From: Kingdonia uniflora
Lineage: Eukaryota > Streptophyta > Magnoliopsida > Ranunculales > Circaeasteraceae
DNA length: 64,000 nucleotides
Assembly: GCA_014058105.1 (NCBI GenBank)
Contig: JACGCM010002568.1
Location: 1,054,001 to 1,118,000, forward strand
Reading direction: 5' to 3'
The notes under the pieces are model-generated. The model ran no database searches. It saw nothing but the letters and a program-made list of their open reading frames with translations, and was not told where the DNA came from. Positions 30,484 through 42,332 of this stretch are shown here, one piece after another. The position numbers were made by a program, and so were the translations under genes. Positions within the stretch are counted from its first letter, which is position 1; every line of letters begins with the position of its first letter.

Positions 30484-31800
30484 GATTTACCGCGTACCTT
30501 GAAAAAAAGGAAAAGGCACACATCACCCACCGACACATTGGTTATACGATCGGATGCGATAAATGGCAATACATCTTCACCCGTGCCACCTAGGGTACTT
30601 GATGATACTGCTCAGCTTCATATAGATACAGGTCCTGTAGTTGTTATGTCAGTTCAAGGGGGGCTCTCGAGTCAAGTTTAACACAATGGCCTAGATGAGA
30701 AATCGAAGAGTATAATTCTGTAGCATTTGAGCAACTAGGAGTAGAAGATAGAGGGTTATCCAAGCGATAAATAGCACAACGTGCAAGAAGAGAAAACGAG
30801 GTGCGTAAGAGAAAAGTTATCCCGGTATATCAAGAACAAACCTCATATCAATTAATAAGTGTTGCTCGAAACACATATATAGATTTTAATCAAGTTGCAC
30901 CGTATACTGGTATTTTATTTCCTACAACCCCCATTTGTAAAACTCCTAAAGATAGCAATGAGTCTTCAACCGTGCCACCTAGGGTACTTGATGATATTGC
31001 TCAACGTCACCAAGATACGGGTCCAAAAGTTGTTATATTAGTCCAACAAGGGCTCTCGATTCAAGTTTTGGCACAACGGTCTTGAAGAAAATTTGAAGAG
31101 AAAATTTTTGTAGCATTTGAGCGACTACCAGTACAAGATAAAGGGCTATCCAAGCGATAAATAACACAACCTGCGAGAAGAGAAATAGAGGGAAGTAAGA
31201 GAAAAGTTGTCTCAGTCTATCAAGAATAAGCCTCGAATCAATTAGCAAGTATCGTGCGAAACTTAGATATAGATTTCAATCGAGTTGCATCTTGTACTGC
31301 TATCTCTTTTCCTACGACCCCCATTCCTAGAACTCCGGTAGAAACAGCTCCTATTCCTCAAGAAATACCAATTAGAGAATCTAGAAGACAAATATCTCAA
31401 CGTGCTAGAAGAGAAAGAGAACAACATTTTAAAGGAGGTGCAATTATTCGTGGGGTATCTCAACGTGCTAAAGTTGCTTGAAATTTAGATGTCGATTTTA
31501 ATCGAGCTTCAATCTGTACTGGGATTTCTGTTCCTATAGTTTATGTTCCTATAACTCCTACTGTTCCTTCTCCCGTACTTGTAGCTAATGACAACGTCTT
31601 ATATACTGAAGAAGATTTACTAAGCAATGTAATTCCTATCCCTCCATTTTCGCATACACATGAAACTGATAATTTTCCATCCCTTCGGAGCTTTGAAATC
31701 GGTGATACTTCGAGAACTCGAGTGAATATGTTCAATGTTAATTTTAATGACCAATGTGCTTCAAGCGGAGATGAAAATCGCCAACACAATGACAATAGAG
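30484..31800 (+). pseudogene. Helitron protein N-terminal region with ~389-bp tandem repeat
   Basis: From 30484 the frame begins DLPRTLKKRKRHTSPTDT (basic, nuclear-localisation-like). A ~389-bp unit starting near 30581 repeats from 30970: both encode VPPRVLDD[TI]AQ and DTGP, and then FNQVAPYTGILFPTTPI or its partner FNRVASCTAISFPTTPI; a third related peptide (FNRASICTGISVPIV) occurs near 31500. Stops (for example 30681, 31085, 31481) break each unit. The R/E-rich ISQRARRERE stretch near 31410 is typical of the region before Helitron_like_N. Confidence 0.6.
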
Positions 31801-33750
31801 GAGTTGGGCTGCAAATAGGGCGACATTGTCTTGGACAAATGGATGTCAGTTGTATACATTGCTCTGCACTTCATTGGTTAGATGAAAAATTATCCCACTC
31901 TTCCATTCTCAATCTGGATTTTGCCAATGTTGTTTCCTGGGAAAGATTAGGCTTCCAACACTTGATCCACTGCCTACTAAATTGCAAGAATTGTACGATG
32001 GAAATGGAATAATTTCAAGGTCATTTCGAAACTACCTTCGAGATTATAATGCAGCCAACGCATTTATAAGTCTTGGCGTTCATATGGATGATCGAATAGT
32101 CTGAGGACGAGGACCATCTTCATTTGTTATCCATAGAGTCTAGCACCACCGAATATGTGCTTTACTGCCAAATCAAGGTGATGATGCGATGTATGCCCGT
32201 TGGCAATAACCCGTTACAAAAAATACCTAGATATCTGTCTTACGATGACAGCTAATCCAAATTGGCTCGAAATAACAAATGCCTTTCTACCCAATCAGAC
32301 TGTCTATGATCAGCCGGATCTGGTAGCCCATTTTTTTGAGTTAAAATGTAGAGCTTTGTTAAATGTGGTCTTCAATAATGGAGTGTTCGGTATTCATGTT
32401 GCACATGTATGGACAACTGAATTCCAAAAATGAGGACTACACATATGCATGCATTATTTTTCTTGCGACTTGAGGATAAAATTCGAACAATACTACAAGA
32501 GGACCAGGTGGTAAGCGTAGAATTTCCTGATGAAAAAACTCATCCTGCACTTTTTAATACTGTTAAAAAACGCATGATTCATGGACCATGTGGTAAGAAA
32601 AACATGAATGCTTCAGGAATTGAGAATGGTCAGTGTACAAAGCGGTATCCAAGGTCAGTGTACAATGATGGTTGTCCTATTTACCGTAGGCGAGAGACAC
32701 CTGACGTAATGCATGTTGTAAAAGGGATAATTATTGATAATAGGGATGTCGTACCATACAATCCGCAGCTATCTGAATTATTTGACTACCATATTAATGT
32801 TGAGATATGTGTCGAACATCAATGTGTCAAATACATTCACAAGTATATCTACAAGGGTCATGATAGGGCGACAATGGTTATCGCATGGAATAAGATTCAA
32901 CAATTCCTCGATTCCCGATACATTGGTCCTCCTTAAGGTACTTGGAGGATATTTGGGTTCAAAATGTATGAACAACGACCAAATGTTGTAAGATTAGCAT
33001 TGCATTTACATGGAATGCATCAAGTTACCTTTAATGCAAACGAATCAATGGCCTTAATTATTACTCGAGCTGCTAATGAAAGGACATCACTCACAACATT
33101 TTTTGATTATTGTGCCTCTCATGATAATCCAAGATTATTTACATATCAAGAGTTTCCTTATCAACATACATGGCATAAGGATAGCAAAGTTTGGACAAGC
33201 CGATCACCATACAGTAAGTTTGCAATTGGTCGAATATATTATACAAGCCCAAACTCAGGGGAGATGTACTACTTGAGATTTCTTTTGACAATAGTGAAGG
33301 GTCCAACATATTTTGAATCGTTACGTACAACCAACAATGTGATTTATGATACATTTAAATCGGCATGTGCTGCAAAGGGACTTTTAGAAGATGATAAAGA
33401 GTGGATTTATTGTTTAGATAAAGCTGCTATTATGCAAACTGGGTATCAGCTAAGAAGATTATTTTGTGTTATTTTAGTCGAGTGTAATCCTATTGACCCC
33501 CAACAACTGTGGAACAAATTTTGGATAAATATTTGTGATAATCTAGCGTATAAGATGAAAGAACAATTTTATATTTTGAATCCAACCAAAGATGAAATTA
33601 ATGATTATGGCCTATATCTGGTAGATCAAATGTTATTCGAAGCGGGAAAAATACTTCAATATTTTTCTCCAATGAGGTTGTCTAAAGGTATCTGGGGTAC
33701 ATTAACTGAGAACAGGCTTATATTGGAGCAAAAGAAATTCCAATCCAATT
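31801..33750 (+). pseudogene. Helitron Rep (HUH endonuclease) region
   Basis: Blocks in order: CIHCSALHWLDEKL (31850, Helitron N-terminal zinc-like motif), YDQPDLVAHFFELKCRALL (32310), the two-His motif THMHALFFLRLEDK (32435, HUH motif with His-Met-His), CTKRYPRSVYNDGCPIYRRR (32635), and Rep motif 3 VKYIHKYIYKGHDRA (32830), which supplies the catalytic Tyr. Long open pieces remain: 32430-32936 (168 codons) and 32964-33752 (262 codons, including YFESLRTTNNVIYDTFKSAC). Stops interrupt before 32430 and at 32936. Rep nicks and joins DNA during rolling-circle transposition. Confidence 0.82.
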
Positions 33751-33756
33751 AACTAC

Positions 33757-35234
33757 TAGCAGGTGCTCTTGCCAATGTGAACCGCTTGATTAATGATCAA
33801 AAGATAGCTTACGATACTATTGTTGAGTCTTTATTAGGCAACAAAGGATTTATTTTTTTCTTAAATGGAGCAGCCGGGACTGGAAAGACCTTTGTTTATA
33901 ATACAATTGCTGCCACTCTACGTAAAAAGAAAAATAATGTAATAATGGTTGCAAGCTCAGGTATTGCATCATTGTTTCATGATGGTGGCAGAATAGCCCA
34001 TTCAACCTTTCGCATCCCGATAAATGTGGTTGAAAATTCCAAGTGTGGATTTATGAAACAATCTATTCACGCAGAATTATTTAGAGAAGCCAAGCTTATC
34101 ATATGGGATGTGGTCCTCATACAACATAAGTATTGCGTGGAAATAGTTGGGCGAGCACTGCGAGATATCCGCAATGACTGTAGGCCTTTTGGTGGGATTA
34201 CAGTCATACTCGATGGAGACGTTTGTCAAATCCACCCTGTTGTACCTAAAGGTGGTCGTGAGCAAATTGTTTCAGCATCTTTATAAAGATTGTTGCTCTG
34301 GCGACATGATCAAGTTCTAATGTTGGTTGATAATATGCGATTGGATTATGCTGCACTTGAGAACAAACTATTCGCTGAGTTTTTGATGTAGGTAATTTTA
34401 TCCTTACATTTTTTTTTCTAACATTAACTTTACTACCTAATTCATGAACTAATTCCTTAGGTTGGATCCAATCCCGAAGAGATTGCACAATTGCCAGTTG
34501 TAATCCAGAATTTAGAAACTGTCCGAGACCTCATACTTTCAATCTACCCACATTTTAATGTATCTATCAAAAGACAAGATATTTTTCTTACAGAGTGAAC
34601 AATTCTGTCTTCATGAAATGATGACGTTAGCTCCATCAACATTGAAGCTTTAAATATGTTTCCTGGAGAATCGATAACTTATTTAGCTGTAGATAAAATT
34701 CAATAAAATGAGGCAGTTGATAGTACATATGACAATCGGTACCCAAGTGAGTATTTGAACAGTCTTGAACCTCTCGGCTTGCTACCGTTCAAGCTGAAAC
34801 TCAAAGTGGGATGCCCTATAATGTTACTTCAAAATCTTGCTCCTAAAGATGGGTTTTTCAATTGAACACGATTAATTATTGCTCGGTGTGGGATACGGAT
34901 TATTGAGGCCAAGATTCTAACTGGTGCACATTCAGGTAAATTGGTTTTTATTCCACGGATTTCCTTGACGCTGTCAACTACGGAAATGCCTTTCCAAATG
35001 ACGCGGCGACAATTTCCCATACGGTTATCATATGCAATGACAATTAACAAATCGCAGGGCCAATCAGTTAAATAAGTTGGGCTAGATTTATAAACCTTGG
35101 TCTTTTCTCATGGGAAATTGTGTGTCGCACTATCAAGATGCACTTCTACTAGCAGAATAAGTGTATTACTTCCACCCAATGTTTTGCACCATACAACAAA
35201 TATTGTTTACCCTAAAGTTCTCTTATAGGTACAT
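33757..35234 (+). pseudogene. Helitron PIF1-like helicase region
   Basis: The plus strand continues with Walker [21 protein letters not shown] (33870), motif Ia [19 protein letters not shown], a Walker B-like [12 protein letters not shown] where the usual WDE has become WDV, and [20 protein letters not shown] for the usual GDFRQILPV. After a stop at 34284 it continues with DNMRLDY (34330), [20 protein letters not shown] (34740), the [13 protein letters not shown] motif and [14 protein letters not shown] (35025). Loss of the Walker B Glu and several stops indicate inactivity. Confidence 0.85.
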
Positions 35235-36100
35235 ATATATTTATATGTTACATTTGTAAAGCTTGTAGTTTTACTATTTTCCGTCACAAATGACTCATTT
35301 AAATTTATTAATTTCTACAGGAACTTGAAGACTATTTTCACATTGAAGAAAAATTGTTTGATTTGCTGAAAATGTTGCATGTTAAACCGGTAAGAACTCC
35401 CACATTAAATTAAAAGCATTTTTAATTTTTTTAAATATAATTTATTTATACTAAACTATTTTATTTTATTTTTACATAAATGGGTTGAGCTTTACCCCAA
35501 AAGTACACCCGGCAAATACTTCATATTAGACATCAGGACTTATTGCTTGCTCAATTTTCAACCAGAATGGGGAAAAGTTGTGTTCTAATCTGGAGATTGA
35601 TCGAAAAGTCCAAGAATCTCAGAAAAACTTATTTATATATATTTTTTATGTTACGCATATTTTTTGATGTCACGTTTATGCATTGGTCCAAAATTGGTCG
35701 AACTATAGTTAGTTTCATTTTTTTTTAAACAATGTTAAGTTTGATAGGCTTTATTTCTACTGGCATTTTTTAGTTATAATGTTAAATATGGATCTCCTAA
35801 ATTATGTACTGGAGAGGAGTGCCTCTTTATCTTTTTTTTTGTAAACCCCATGCATCTCCCGTAGCGTCTCCCCCAAAATCAAAGGTAATCCTCCTACATT
35901 TTGCACTGCAGCTCCAAGGTAATTCTCTTATTTCATATATTTCTTATAACAATGCCGTTTGTTTTTGTTTAAATTTAATGTTTTTCGTGCTGATTTTAAT
36001 CGATGAGAGAATATCCCATAAAATATTCAAAGGATCTACCGAAGCATAAACACCAATTGATTGTAAGCCACTCCTCCAATACAAACTTTATGTTATCTTA
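35235..36100 (+). other. AT-rich stretch with one exon-like segment
   Basis: 35323-35391 looks like an internal exon: acceptor TTTCTACAG, then ELEDYFHIEEKLFDLLKMLH, then donor CCGGTAAGAA. The family is not recognised. 35804-36049 is open for 81 codons without a recognisable motif. The Helitron 3' end may lie somewhere here but no convincing hairpin-CTRR was seen. Confidence 0.35.
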
Positions 36101-36234
36101 TAATCTGACGGTGACTTGATCCTGCCAAAGCGGTTTGGGCCATAAGAATTTGGATAAGTTAAGAATCTTGCTACTTAATGTGCGCCTTCGTTCAAGGTAA
36201 ATATTTCTATTGAGATTCATTTGCATTGTACATT

Positions 36235-36780
36235 CACTTCAGGCTATTATGTAAGTTTTTGCTTTATGATTGTGTTGTTGATATATAAGTATTTCACTGT
36301 ATTGAAAAGATATGCTCTGTGAATCTTAAGTAAAATTCTTTGAAAACGATGTACCCATTTACAGTTTTAATATATGGGAATATGAAGTTGTGGCATGTCC
36401 TCATTTCATGATCATGTATTTTATTATTAAGCCTAACTTGCTCTTTTACTCTTCTATTCATTATCACAGGAAACTTTTACTAGCCATGAGAGGAACAGCT
36501 TTACATGCAGGTGCTGATCTAAGCAATAAAGGTATTATTTTCATCTAATCATTTATATATGCATAATATCTTTGGTTATTACGGTTAGTAGCGCAAATTC
36601 TGTAAGGGTTGTCGAGACATTGTAAGTATTAATTACTTTAAAGGAATCTGCATCTACATTATTATTTCTAACAGTTCTATTCATTCAATTTGTCAATAAT
36701 CAAAGTATAATGGTTATATGTCCCCTGAGTATGCTATGCAATGAAAATTCTCTTAAAAGTCTGGTGTATTTAGTTTCGGC
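36235..36780 (+). pseudogene. Receptor-like kinase exon fragment, tandem copy 1
   Basis: Contains an exon-like piece (GGAAACTTTTACTAGCCATG, 36470-36535) and a kinase piece reading GYMSPEYAMQ, stop, KFS, stop, KSGVFSF at 36714-36780. This is the subdomain VIII region (APE-like SPE) of a G-type lectin S-receptor kinase. The block recurs from about 36775, so it is one unit of a tandem duplication. Intervening AT-rich sequence is intron-like. Clearly non-functional. Confidence 0.65.
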
Positions 36781-38375
36781 CATTATGTAAGTTTTTGCTT
36801 TATGATTGTGTTGCTGATATATAAATATTTCACTTTATTGAAAAGATATTCTCTTTGAATCTCAAGTAAAAATTCCTGAAAAAGATGTACCCATTTACAC
36901 TTCTAATATATGGGAAACTAAAGTTGTGTCATGTCCTCATTTCATGACCATGTATTTTATTATTGAGGCTCTAAAGTTTTTATATATTTTTCTTTTGTTG
37001 TAGGATAAGTTGCTCTTTTACTCTTCTATTCATTGTTACATAAACTCTAACTACTTCCGCTGTCATTTGTAGGGTGTCCAAAACACTATTTTCCACTGTA
37101 AGAATGAAATAGTAGGTAGTTTAGAAGTGAAAAAATAGTTGGGCCGCCTATTCAAACCTTCTCCTGAAAGAAACTATGGACGAGAGATCCACCAGGGCTG
37201 CTAGTTGTTGTCCCCAATTGACCGAAAGGACCACTAATGCGACTCACGGGTAATTGTTTGGACCACTAATGTGACTCACGGCTATTGGAATGGGACCACT
37301 AATGCTATACTCACGGCTATTTGGAATTGGACCGCTTGACTCACGGCTAGATCGGCTCCTGTTTCGGGTCCCGTTTTGGAGTTCTTATAGAAAGTCTTAA
37401 GCAAGAACCCATAGCCACTTTGGAGCCAGAAAATAGCTACTAACCCCAACTAAAGAAGATGCGCGAAACTTACTCCAACGAAAGAAGAGGTTTTAAAAAG
37501 CAGAAGGGAGTGTCATAGAAAGTACGTTACCCTATGTACCTGAAAGCGTGCAAGCTAAAAAAATAAGCAAGGCTGTAAAGAAGGGATTTTGCCTATATCT
37601 ATGAGAAGAAAGAACGAAGTAAGAAAAAGCGAGGTACTTGCGTACGCCGAAGGGCCCTTTTACTAGCCATGAGGGGAACAAATTCCCATGCAAGTATTAA
37701 TCTAAGCAATAAAGGTATTATCTTCATCTACTTATTTATACATACATAATATCTTTGGTCATTACGGTTAATAGTGCAGATATTGTAATGTTTGTCAGGA
37801 CATAATAAGTATTAATTACTTCAAAGAAATCTGCATCTGCATTGTTATTTCTAACAGTTCTATTCATTTAATTTTTAATAATCAAAATGTAGCAGTTATA
37901 TGTCCCATGAGTATTTTATGAAAGGAAAATTCTCTGAAAAGTCTGATGTATTCAATTTTGGAGTTTTGCTATTAGAGATTGTCGCTGGAAAAAAGAACAC
38001 AAGCATTCATGATTTTGGAGAATTTTTGAGCCTTTTGGGATATGTAAGTGCATGCTAAATATTTTTTATAATTTAATCTGGATAACCTTCACTTTCCCGC
38101 TCATTCCAACTAAGATTTCTTTGTACTTATTTTCAAACATGGAAATCATGGAAGGAAAACAGAGTGGAAGAAATAGTTCATCCAGACCTATTTAAACCAT
38201 GCTTTCTCATAGAAATCTTGAGGTGTGTCCAAGTAGGATTGCTGTGTCTATAGGATTTTTTAGATGATGGACCAACCATATCATCTATACTTTCCATGCT
38301 TACGAGTGAAACTGCAACTCTTCCTACCCCAAAGGAACCTTTTACGAAATGGGGTTTGGTGATTTTGCTTTTCTG
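36781..38375 (+). pseudogene. S-receptor-like kinase C-terminal fragment, tandem copy 2
   Basis: A second copy of the 36235-36780 unit, split by a foreign block at about 37050-37640. The exon at 37895-38045 reads [36 protein letters not shown] and [10 protein letters not shown] (subdomains VIII-IX, with the Asp of SDVFNFG kept; SPE has become SHE). After an intron, 38150-38375 reads ENRVEEIVHPDLFKPCFLIE, CVQVGLLCL, then a stop, DFLDDGPTISSILSMLTSE and PTPKEPFTKWG, the subdomain X-XI end and tail of the S-domain kinase family. The catalytic lobe before VIII is absent, so this is a gene fragment. Confidence 0.75.
37050..37640. other. Inserted block of possible organellar origin
   Basis: The block interrupts the second kinase unit and differs from its AT-rich surroundings in having higher GC and no T-rich intron character. 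It holds imperfect ~30-bp repeats of GACCACTAATG..ACTCACGG (37225-37345). The right part (TTGCGTACGCCGAAGGGCC near 37640) has the texture of plant mitochondrial non-coding DNA. No ORF is supportable. Mitochondrial origin is inference from composition only. Confidence 0.35.
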
Positions 38376-38537
38376 TAAGTGAAAGTTTACATTTTTTTTA
38401 TTATGGTTTTTTAGCTTCTTTAGATCTGATTTAGCTCCATTTAATTTTAGCTGAAAGAGCTTTACTTGATTCTCAATTTCTTAGGTTTGCATAATTTTGA
38501 TGTTCCTATAAATAGCATAGTCTGAATTGTTGAATTA

Positions 38538-38798
38538 GTGGAGAGTTGCGTAGTAACCTTTTTTAGTGTAAATTTGATGAATTGCATAGCGTACATTACA
38601 GTAAAGTCGATGATGAGGGAGTACGGCCATAAGTTGGTAAAAGTGCCATTAATTTCCCATTCTTTAGGAACTGCATATCACGGGGAGCAATGCCGTGATA
38701 GTAAATTTGGTGGTTGGCATGCTAACTTTCCTGTCCTATCTTCAGGTAAAGGGAATTTTAAATCTTACACTTCTGCCACAAGGTTTACTACGCAATAA
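38538..38798 (+). other. Unrecognised 86-codon ORF
   Basis: Open frame with a structured-looking middle (ISHSLGTAYHGEQCRDSKFG, GWHANFPVLSSGKG). A splice donor (TTCAG then GTAAAG) at about 38745 could end an exon. Family not recognised; the ORF may be chance. Confidence 0.25.
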
Positions 38799-38867
38799 TA
38801 AATTTCTCCATTGTTTAATAATTATGGATTGCCCCAGGCTTCAATCTTTCCCTTTCATATAATTGTT

Positions 38868-39340
38868 GTGCTTAACATCCCTTAAGCGATTGACTGTGGG
38901 CGGGTTCTCAGAGAAGCAAATCTCTTTTCCTTTCCCTAATAATGAGAATCGTGGTGCTTTCCGAGTCCGTTAACATCTCTTAGCCCTTCATGAACTGGAA
39001 ATTGTGGGTAGGTCTATGCTCACATCTTTGCTAGATGGACTTCAATGTCTTACTACCTTAGAGAATTTGACAATCTCTCACTTTCCTAAATTGCGGGTAT
39101 TGCCTAAATAGTTTCGGAGACTTTCGTCGCTTCAGTTCTTAATGATTGGGGAATGCAAAAAGTTAACATCTTTACCTTCTATGGAAGAGATAGGACGCCT
39201 CACCAAACTACAAAGTTTGAAAATTTGTTGCTTCCCACTTTTTAAGATAATGTGCTTGAAGGACTGTGGCAGTGAGTGGCATAACATATCCCACATTCCA
39301 AATATTAAAATTGGTGATGAAGAAGTTCAAACTATTTAAT
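38868..39340 (+). pseudogene. CC-NB-LRR resistance-gene fragment (LRR end)
   Basis: The plus strand reads SLKRLTVGGFSEKQISFPFP, LLALHELEIVGRSMLTSLL, then LRR repeats LTTLENLTISHFPKLRVLP, LSSLQFLMIGECKKLTSLP and LTKLQSLKICCFPLF, ending in a short tail with HIPNIKIGDEEVQTI and a stop at 39339. This is the C-terminal LRR end of a plant intracellular immune receptor. Stops (near 38972 and 39110) and the lack of NB-ARC sequence upstream show a captured or decayed fragment. Confidence 0.75.
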
Positions 39341-39958
39341 AAGTACATATTAGGTTAGCTTTGTTTCATTTTGATCTTGGTGTGACATGATATCACATTG
39401 TCTTCTTTTTTCATTTTTTTATATGATAATCCATTTCCATTGATGCAGGATTTATGAATCTGGAAGAGCAATGACATGCCAAGTGGCATAAAAATGTATA
39501 TTGGTTAATAGAATTGTAAAGTAATCTTCGTCTAGCTTTTACTTCCTTTCCTGACGAGTATCAAGGCATTATGTTTGCACCATACTCGGTGAGTTCTACA
39601 TCAACTCTGTTTAGCCCTAGCATCAAATTAGCACAAATATTCTCAGTTTTGTATTTAGTTATTTCTGTGTTACAGTTTAATCAGCCTTTTAGATGGCGGT
39701 TGAAGAAAGAACTTATGAAGAGTTTCTTCAGGTGGTTAAGGAGAACGTGTAATTCATGTGACTAAAAGCTCAAGTAGAGGTAACTTATATATCAAACCTG
39801 TGTCAATAAACATTCTTCTTAGTATGTAGCATAAATCTGTGATTCAAGTGGTTTGCTCAAGTGGAGGTAACTTACATATTGAACCTGTGGCGTCAATATA
39901 CATTCTTCTTAGTACGTGCAACTCAACCTAAACTTCATCGTCAATTTTATATCCTTAG

Positions 39959-40108
39959 AGCTGGGGTAATTGAAGAAGTGCATATTCAAAGAGATAAAGG
40001 ATTTGGGTTTGTCAGGTTTAACACCCATGATGAAGCAGCCTTAGCTATACAGTTGGGAAATGGAAGGTTGGTTTATGGAAAATCTATGAAAGTAAATAAA
40101 CCAATTTA
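39959..40108 (+). pseudogene. UBP1/TIA-like RRM exon
   Basis: After an acceptor (ATATCCTTAG) the exon reads GVIEEVHIQRDKGFGFVRFN and THDEAALAIQLGNGRLVYGK, including the RNP1 octamer KGFGFVRF. This is the third RRM of plant oligouridylate-binding (UBP1) and related proteins. A donor-like ATGAAA then GTAAAT follows at about 40090. No other RRM is found nearby, so a single exon remains. Confidence 0.72.
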
Positions 40109-40109
40109 A

Positions 40110-40865
40110 TAATGATTTGATCTTAACAATGAATCCGAGTTAGATCCTTATTAAGATGTTGATGCTTCTCTATATCAGATCAGATCCAGATATGACAACA
40201 ATTTTACATGACGTATCATTTTAGTTAAAAGGTTAATATTGATTAATAGTTAAGGACTTTTTTTTATCAGCAAATCCAACATGGCGTGCCCTGGAAATAA
40301 GCAAACTTTCTAAATGAGGAAGTTGGTTCCATATGGTTTACAAATATATTTTATATATAGCGAAGGAACTGAATGAATCTCAATAAAATAATAAACTCAA
40401 AATGTAGAACCAGACTATACTCCTACCTAGATTAGAGCATGTTTATCCCTTACGTGCAGTTAACGAGAATTAGTGGTTCTTCTTGGTCAAAGTCTTGATA
40501 TTAACAATCATGAAGTATTGGTCCTGAATACCATTTTCTTTCTTAAGATGTTTATAATTCTTATCAGATCTTATAGAACTATATGGATCACCTCATTGTA
40601 GTTACTAATTATGGAGTTCATTCTGCTAAATCTGTTATTGATTAACAATGCACATCTTCTCTTTAAAAGTTATGATTTTAAGTACTATAATCATATACGT
40701 ACATTCACATAAAGATAAGTATCTTATTGATGAACTACATTGTGATGGTTAATTAATAGCATTGCAAGTTTTTATCCTTCACATTCTTTTTCTTCCGCTA
40801 ATTTATCAAGTTTTCATTTGATTAAAGCGTCATTATTATGATTGATTAACTTCTATTGCTGTAAA
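40110..40865. other. AT-rich stretch, nothing recognised
   Basis: No ORF, repeat array or motif that I can support. Confidence 0.4.
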
Positions 40866-41396
40866 GCTACTGATCCAACGCCCAGAGCTCACTTCAGTGC
40901 TGTACACTACATCTATGATCGGAGTGACCACCAACATAATGACAATGAAGGAAACTAGACTAGCAACTCAAGACCAAGAACTACAGGCTGCAGCCGCAGC
41001 CAAGCTGATAGGCCAAATTCGAGATCGGATTGAGTAGCAGCAAGTGACAGCCGAGCTGACAAGCCATGGGATTCATACAGGCACAATTCCTTCCCTTTAC
41101 AGCAGTTCTAGAATGGTCCATTTGGCTTTTCCAATATGCCATATGGCATGTATTCACCAAACTTCAATGGTGTTGCCACAATGAGACCATCTGTTATGAT
41201 GCTATATCCTTATGATCATATGTTACTTATGGTTCGAATGCTGAGCATCTTGAGTTTGGCTTTTTGGGCCTTTTCATTTATCAGGTATGAACGATGATGA
41301 TTCGTAGCTTGGTGAAGGCAGCCCAGCGAGGTTTCAAGGAGATTCACCAACTTACTCTTCACCGGATCAACCCTCTTTGTCCGAAGTTCAAAGGTA
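40866..41396 (+). pseudogene. PAP/OAS1-type nucleotidyltransferase C-terminal fragment
   Basis: Around 41135-41230 the plus strand reads FPNMPYGMYSPNFNGVATMRPSVMM-like sequence in pieces of two frames, then LYPYDH, and after a short gap GMNDDDS, a stop, LGEGSPARFQGDSPTYSSPD and QPSLSEVQR before a donor-like GTAATTTCC at 41396. These are the low-complexity C-terminal landmarks (RPSVVMLYPYDH, SPDQPSSP) of a plant poly(A)-polymerase/OAS1-like nucleotidyltransferase family. The catalytic domain is absent. 40866-41040 is open but unassigned. Confidence 0.45.
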
Positions 41397-41884
41397 ATTT
41401 CCTTCTTCCTTATTATCCCAAATCCCTGAAGTATGAATGGGTACCTGCACACTAGAATAGTAGCCACAGATAGAAATTTTATAATAATTTATGAATATAA
41501 ATAATATAGTATTGGCGTATGTTCATGTATTGATATGACCTGAGTTTATCATATATTTTATATTGGAGATTGTGAAAACTTATTAATTACTTCTCTACGG
41601 TATTATGAACATTGGTTTATTCATAAACAATATGGGCCCTCCATAATATATTTCATATTGTAAGTTGCGGCAGAAGTAAATGTTGATACTTTCTGGTGAT
41701 TTGAACCTTGGTTTGTATGTAGACGGATATGGTTCTTGCCATCAGATCTGCACATTATATCTTTATGGACCATTAACCATGATCTGTAACTGAAATATCC
41801 TTTTGACTATTAAGTTGTTCAAACAGTTGCAAATGTCTTTTCCAGTTAAAAATATATATAGAGGTCATAGCTTTTTCTTTCAAA

Positions 41885-42060
41885 TAGACATCACTACATA
41901 ACTTCACATAACTTCAAATAAGGGCCAATTTTTTTTAAAGAGTTTGGCCTTCTGTGTACTTGAATGGTATGACCTCCAAAACTTCACATAACTTCCATAA
42001 TTAATATATTGCCTCCATAACTTCCTATAACCTCCATAATTATTGAAGATTAATATTTGT
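41885..42060. repeat. CATAACTTC/CCTCCATAAC repeats
   Basis: Short degenerate repeats of ACTTCACATAACTTC and CCTCCATAACTTCC in AT-rich DNA, followed at about 42099 by TATATAAAG, which could be a promoter for the ORF at 42333. The stretch 41400-41884 holds nothing recognisable. Confidence 0.5.
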
Positions 42061-42332
42061 AACTCATACTCTTAAATCTTATTCATTATCTTATCTTCTA
42101 TATAAAGATGGATATCATCAACTACCATATTTCATCTTATCTCTATACAATTTCCATAATCTCCCCTCTTGGTATGTTAACCATTTTGGTTCCTTCTAAC
42201 TTTGTTTTTGTGATTTATATGTAGTTTTGTTCCTTGCATTTGCTTTTGTTCCTTTATTTATATAGTTAACATTTCAATGGTTATTAATCTCATTGTGCAC
42301 ACTTTACAGGCATTTTTGTTCATCATAAAAAC

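Larger units (their letters stand above)
27784..35234 (+). mobile_element. Autonomous-type Helitron, degenerate
   Basis: The left end reads ATATATATATTAAAACAGG followed by ~120 bp shared with 1953-2085. Downstream on the same strand lie an N-terminal exon, repeat-containing N-terminal sequence, a Rep (HUH) endonuclease domain and a PIF1-like helicase ending near 35234. The 3' terminus (hairpin plus CTRR) was not found; the element may end after 35.2 kb or extend through the gene-fragment cluster. Numerous stops show that this copy is not functional. Confidence 0.78.
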
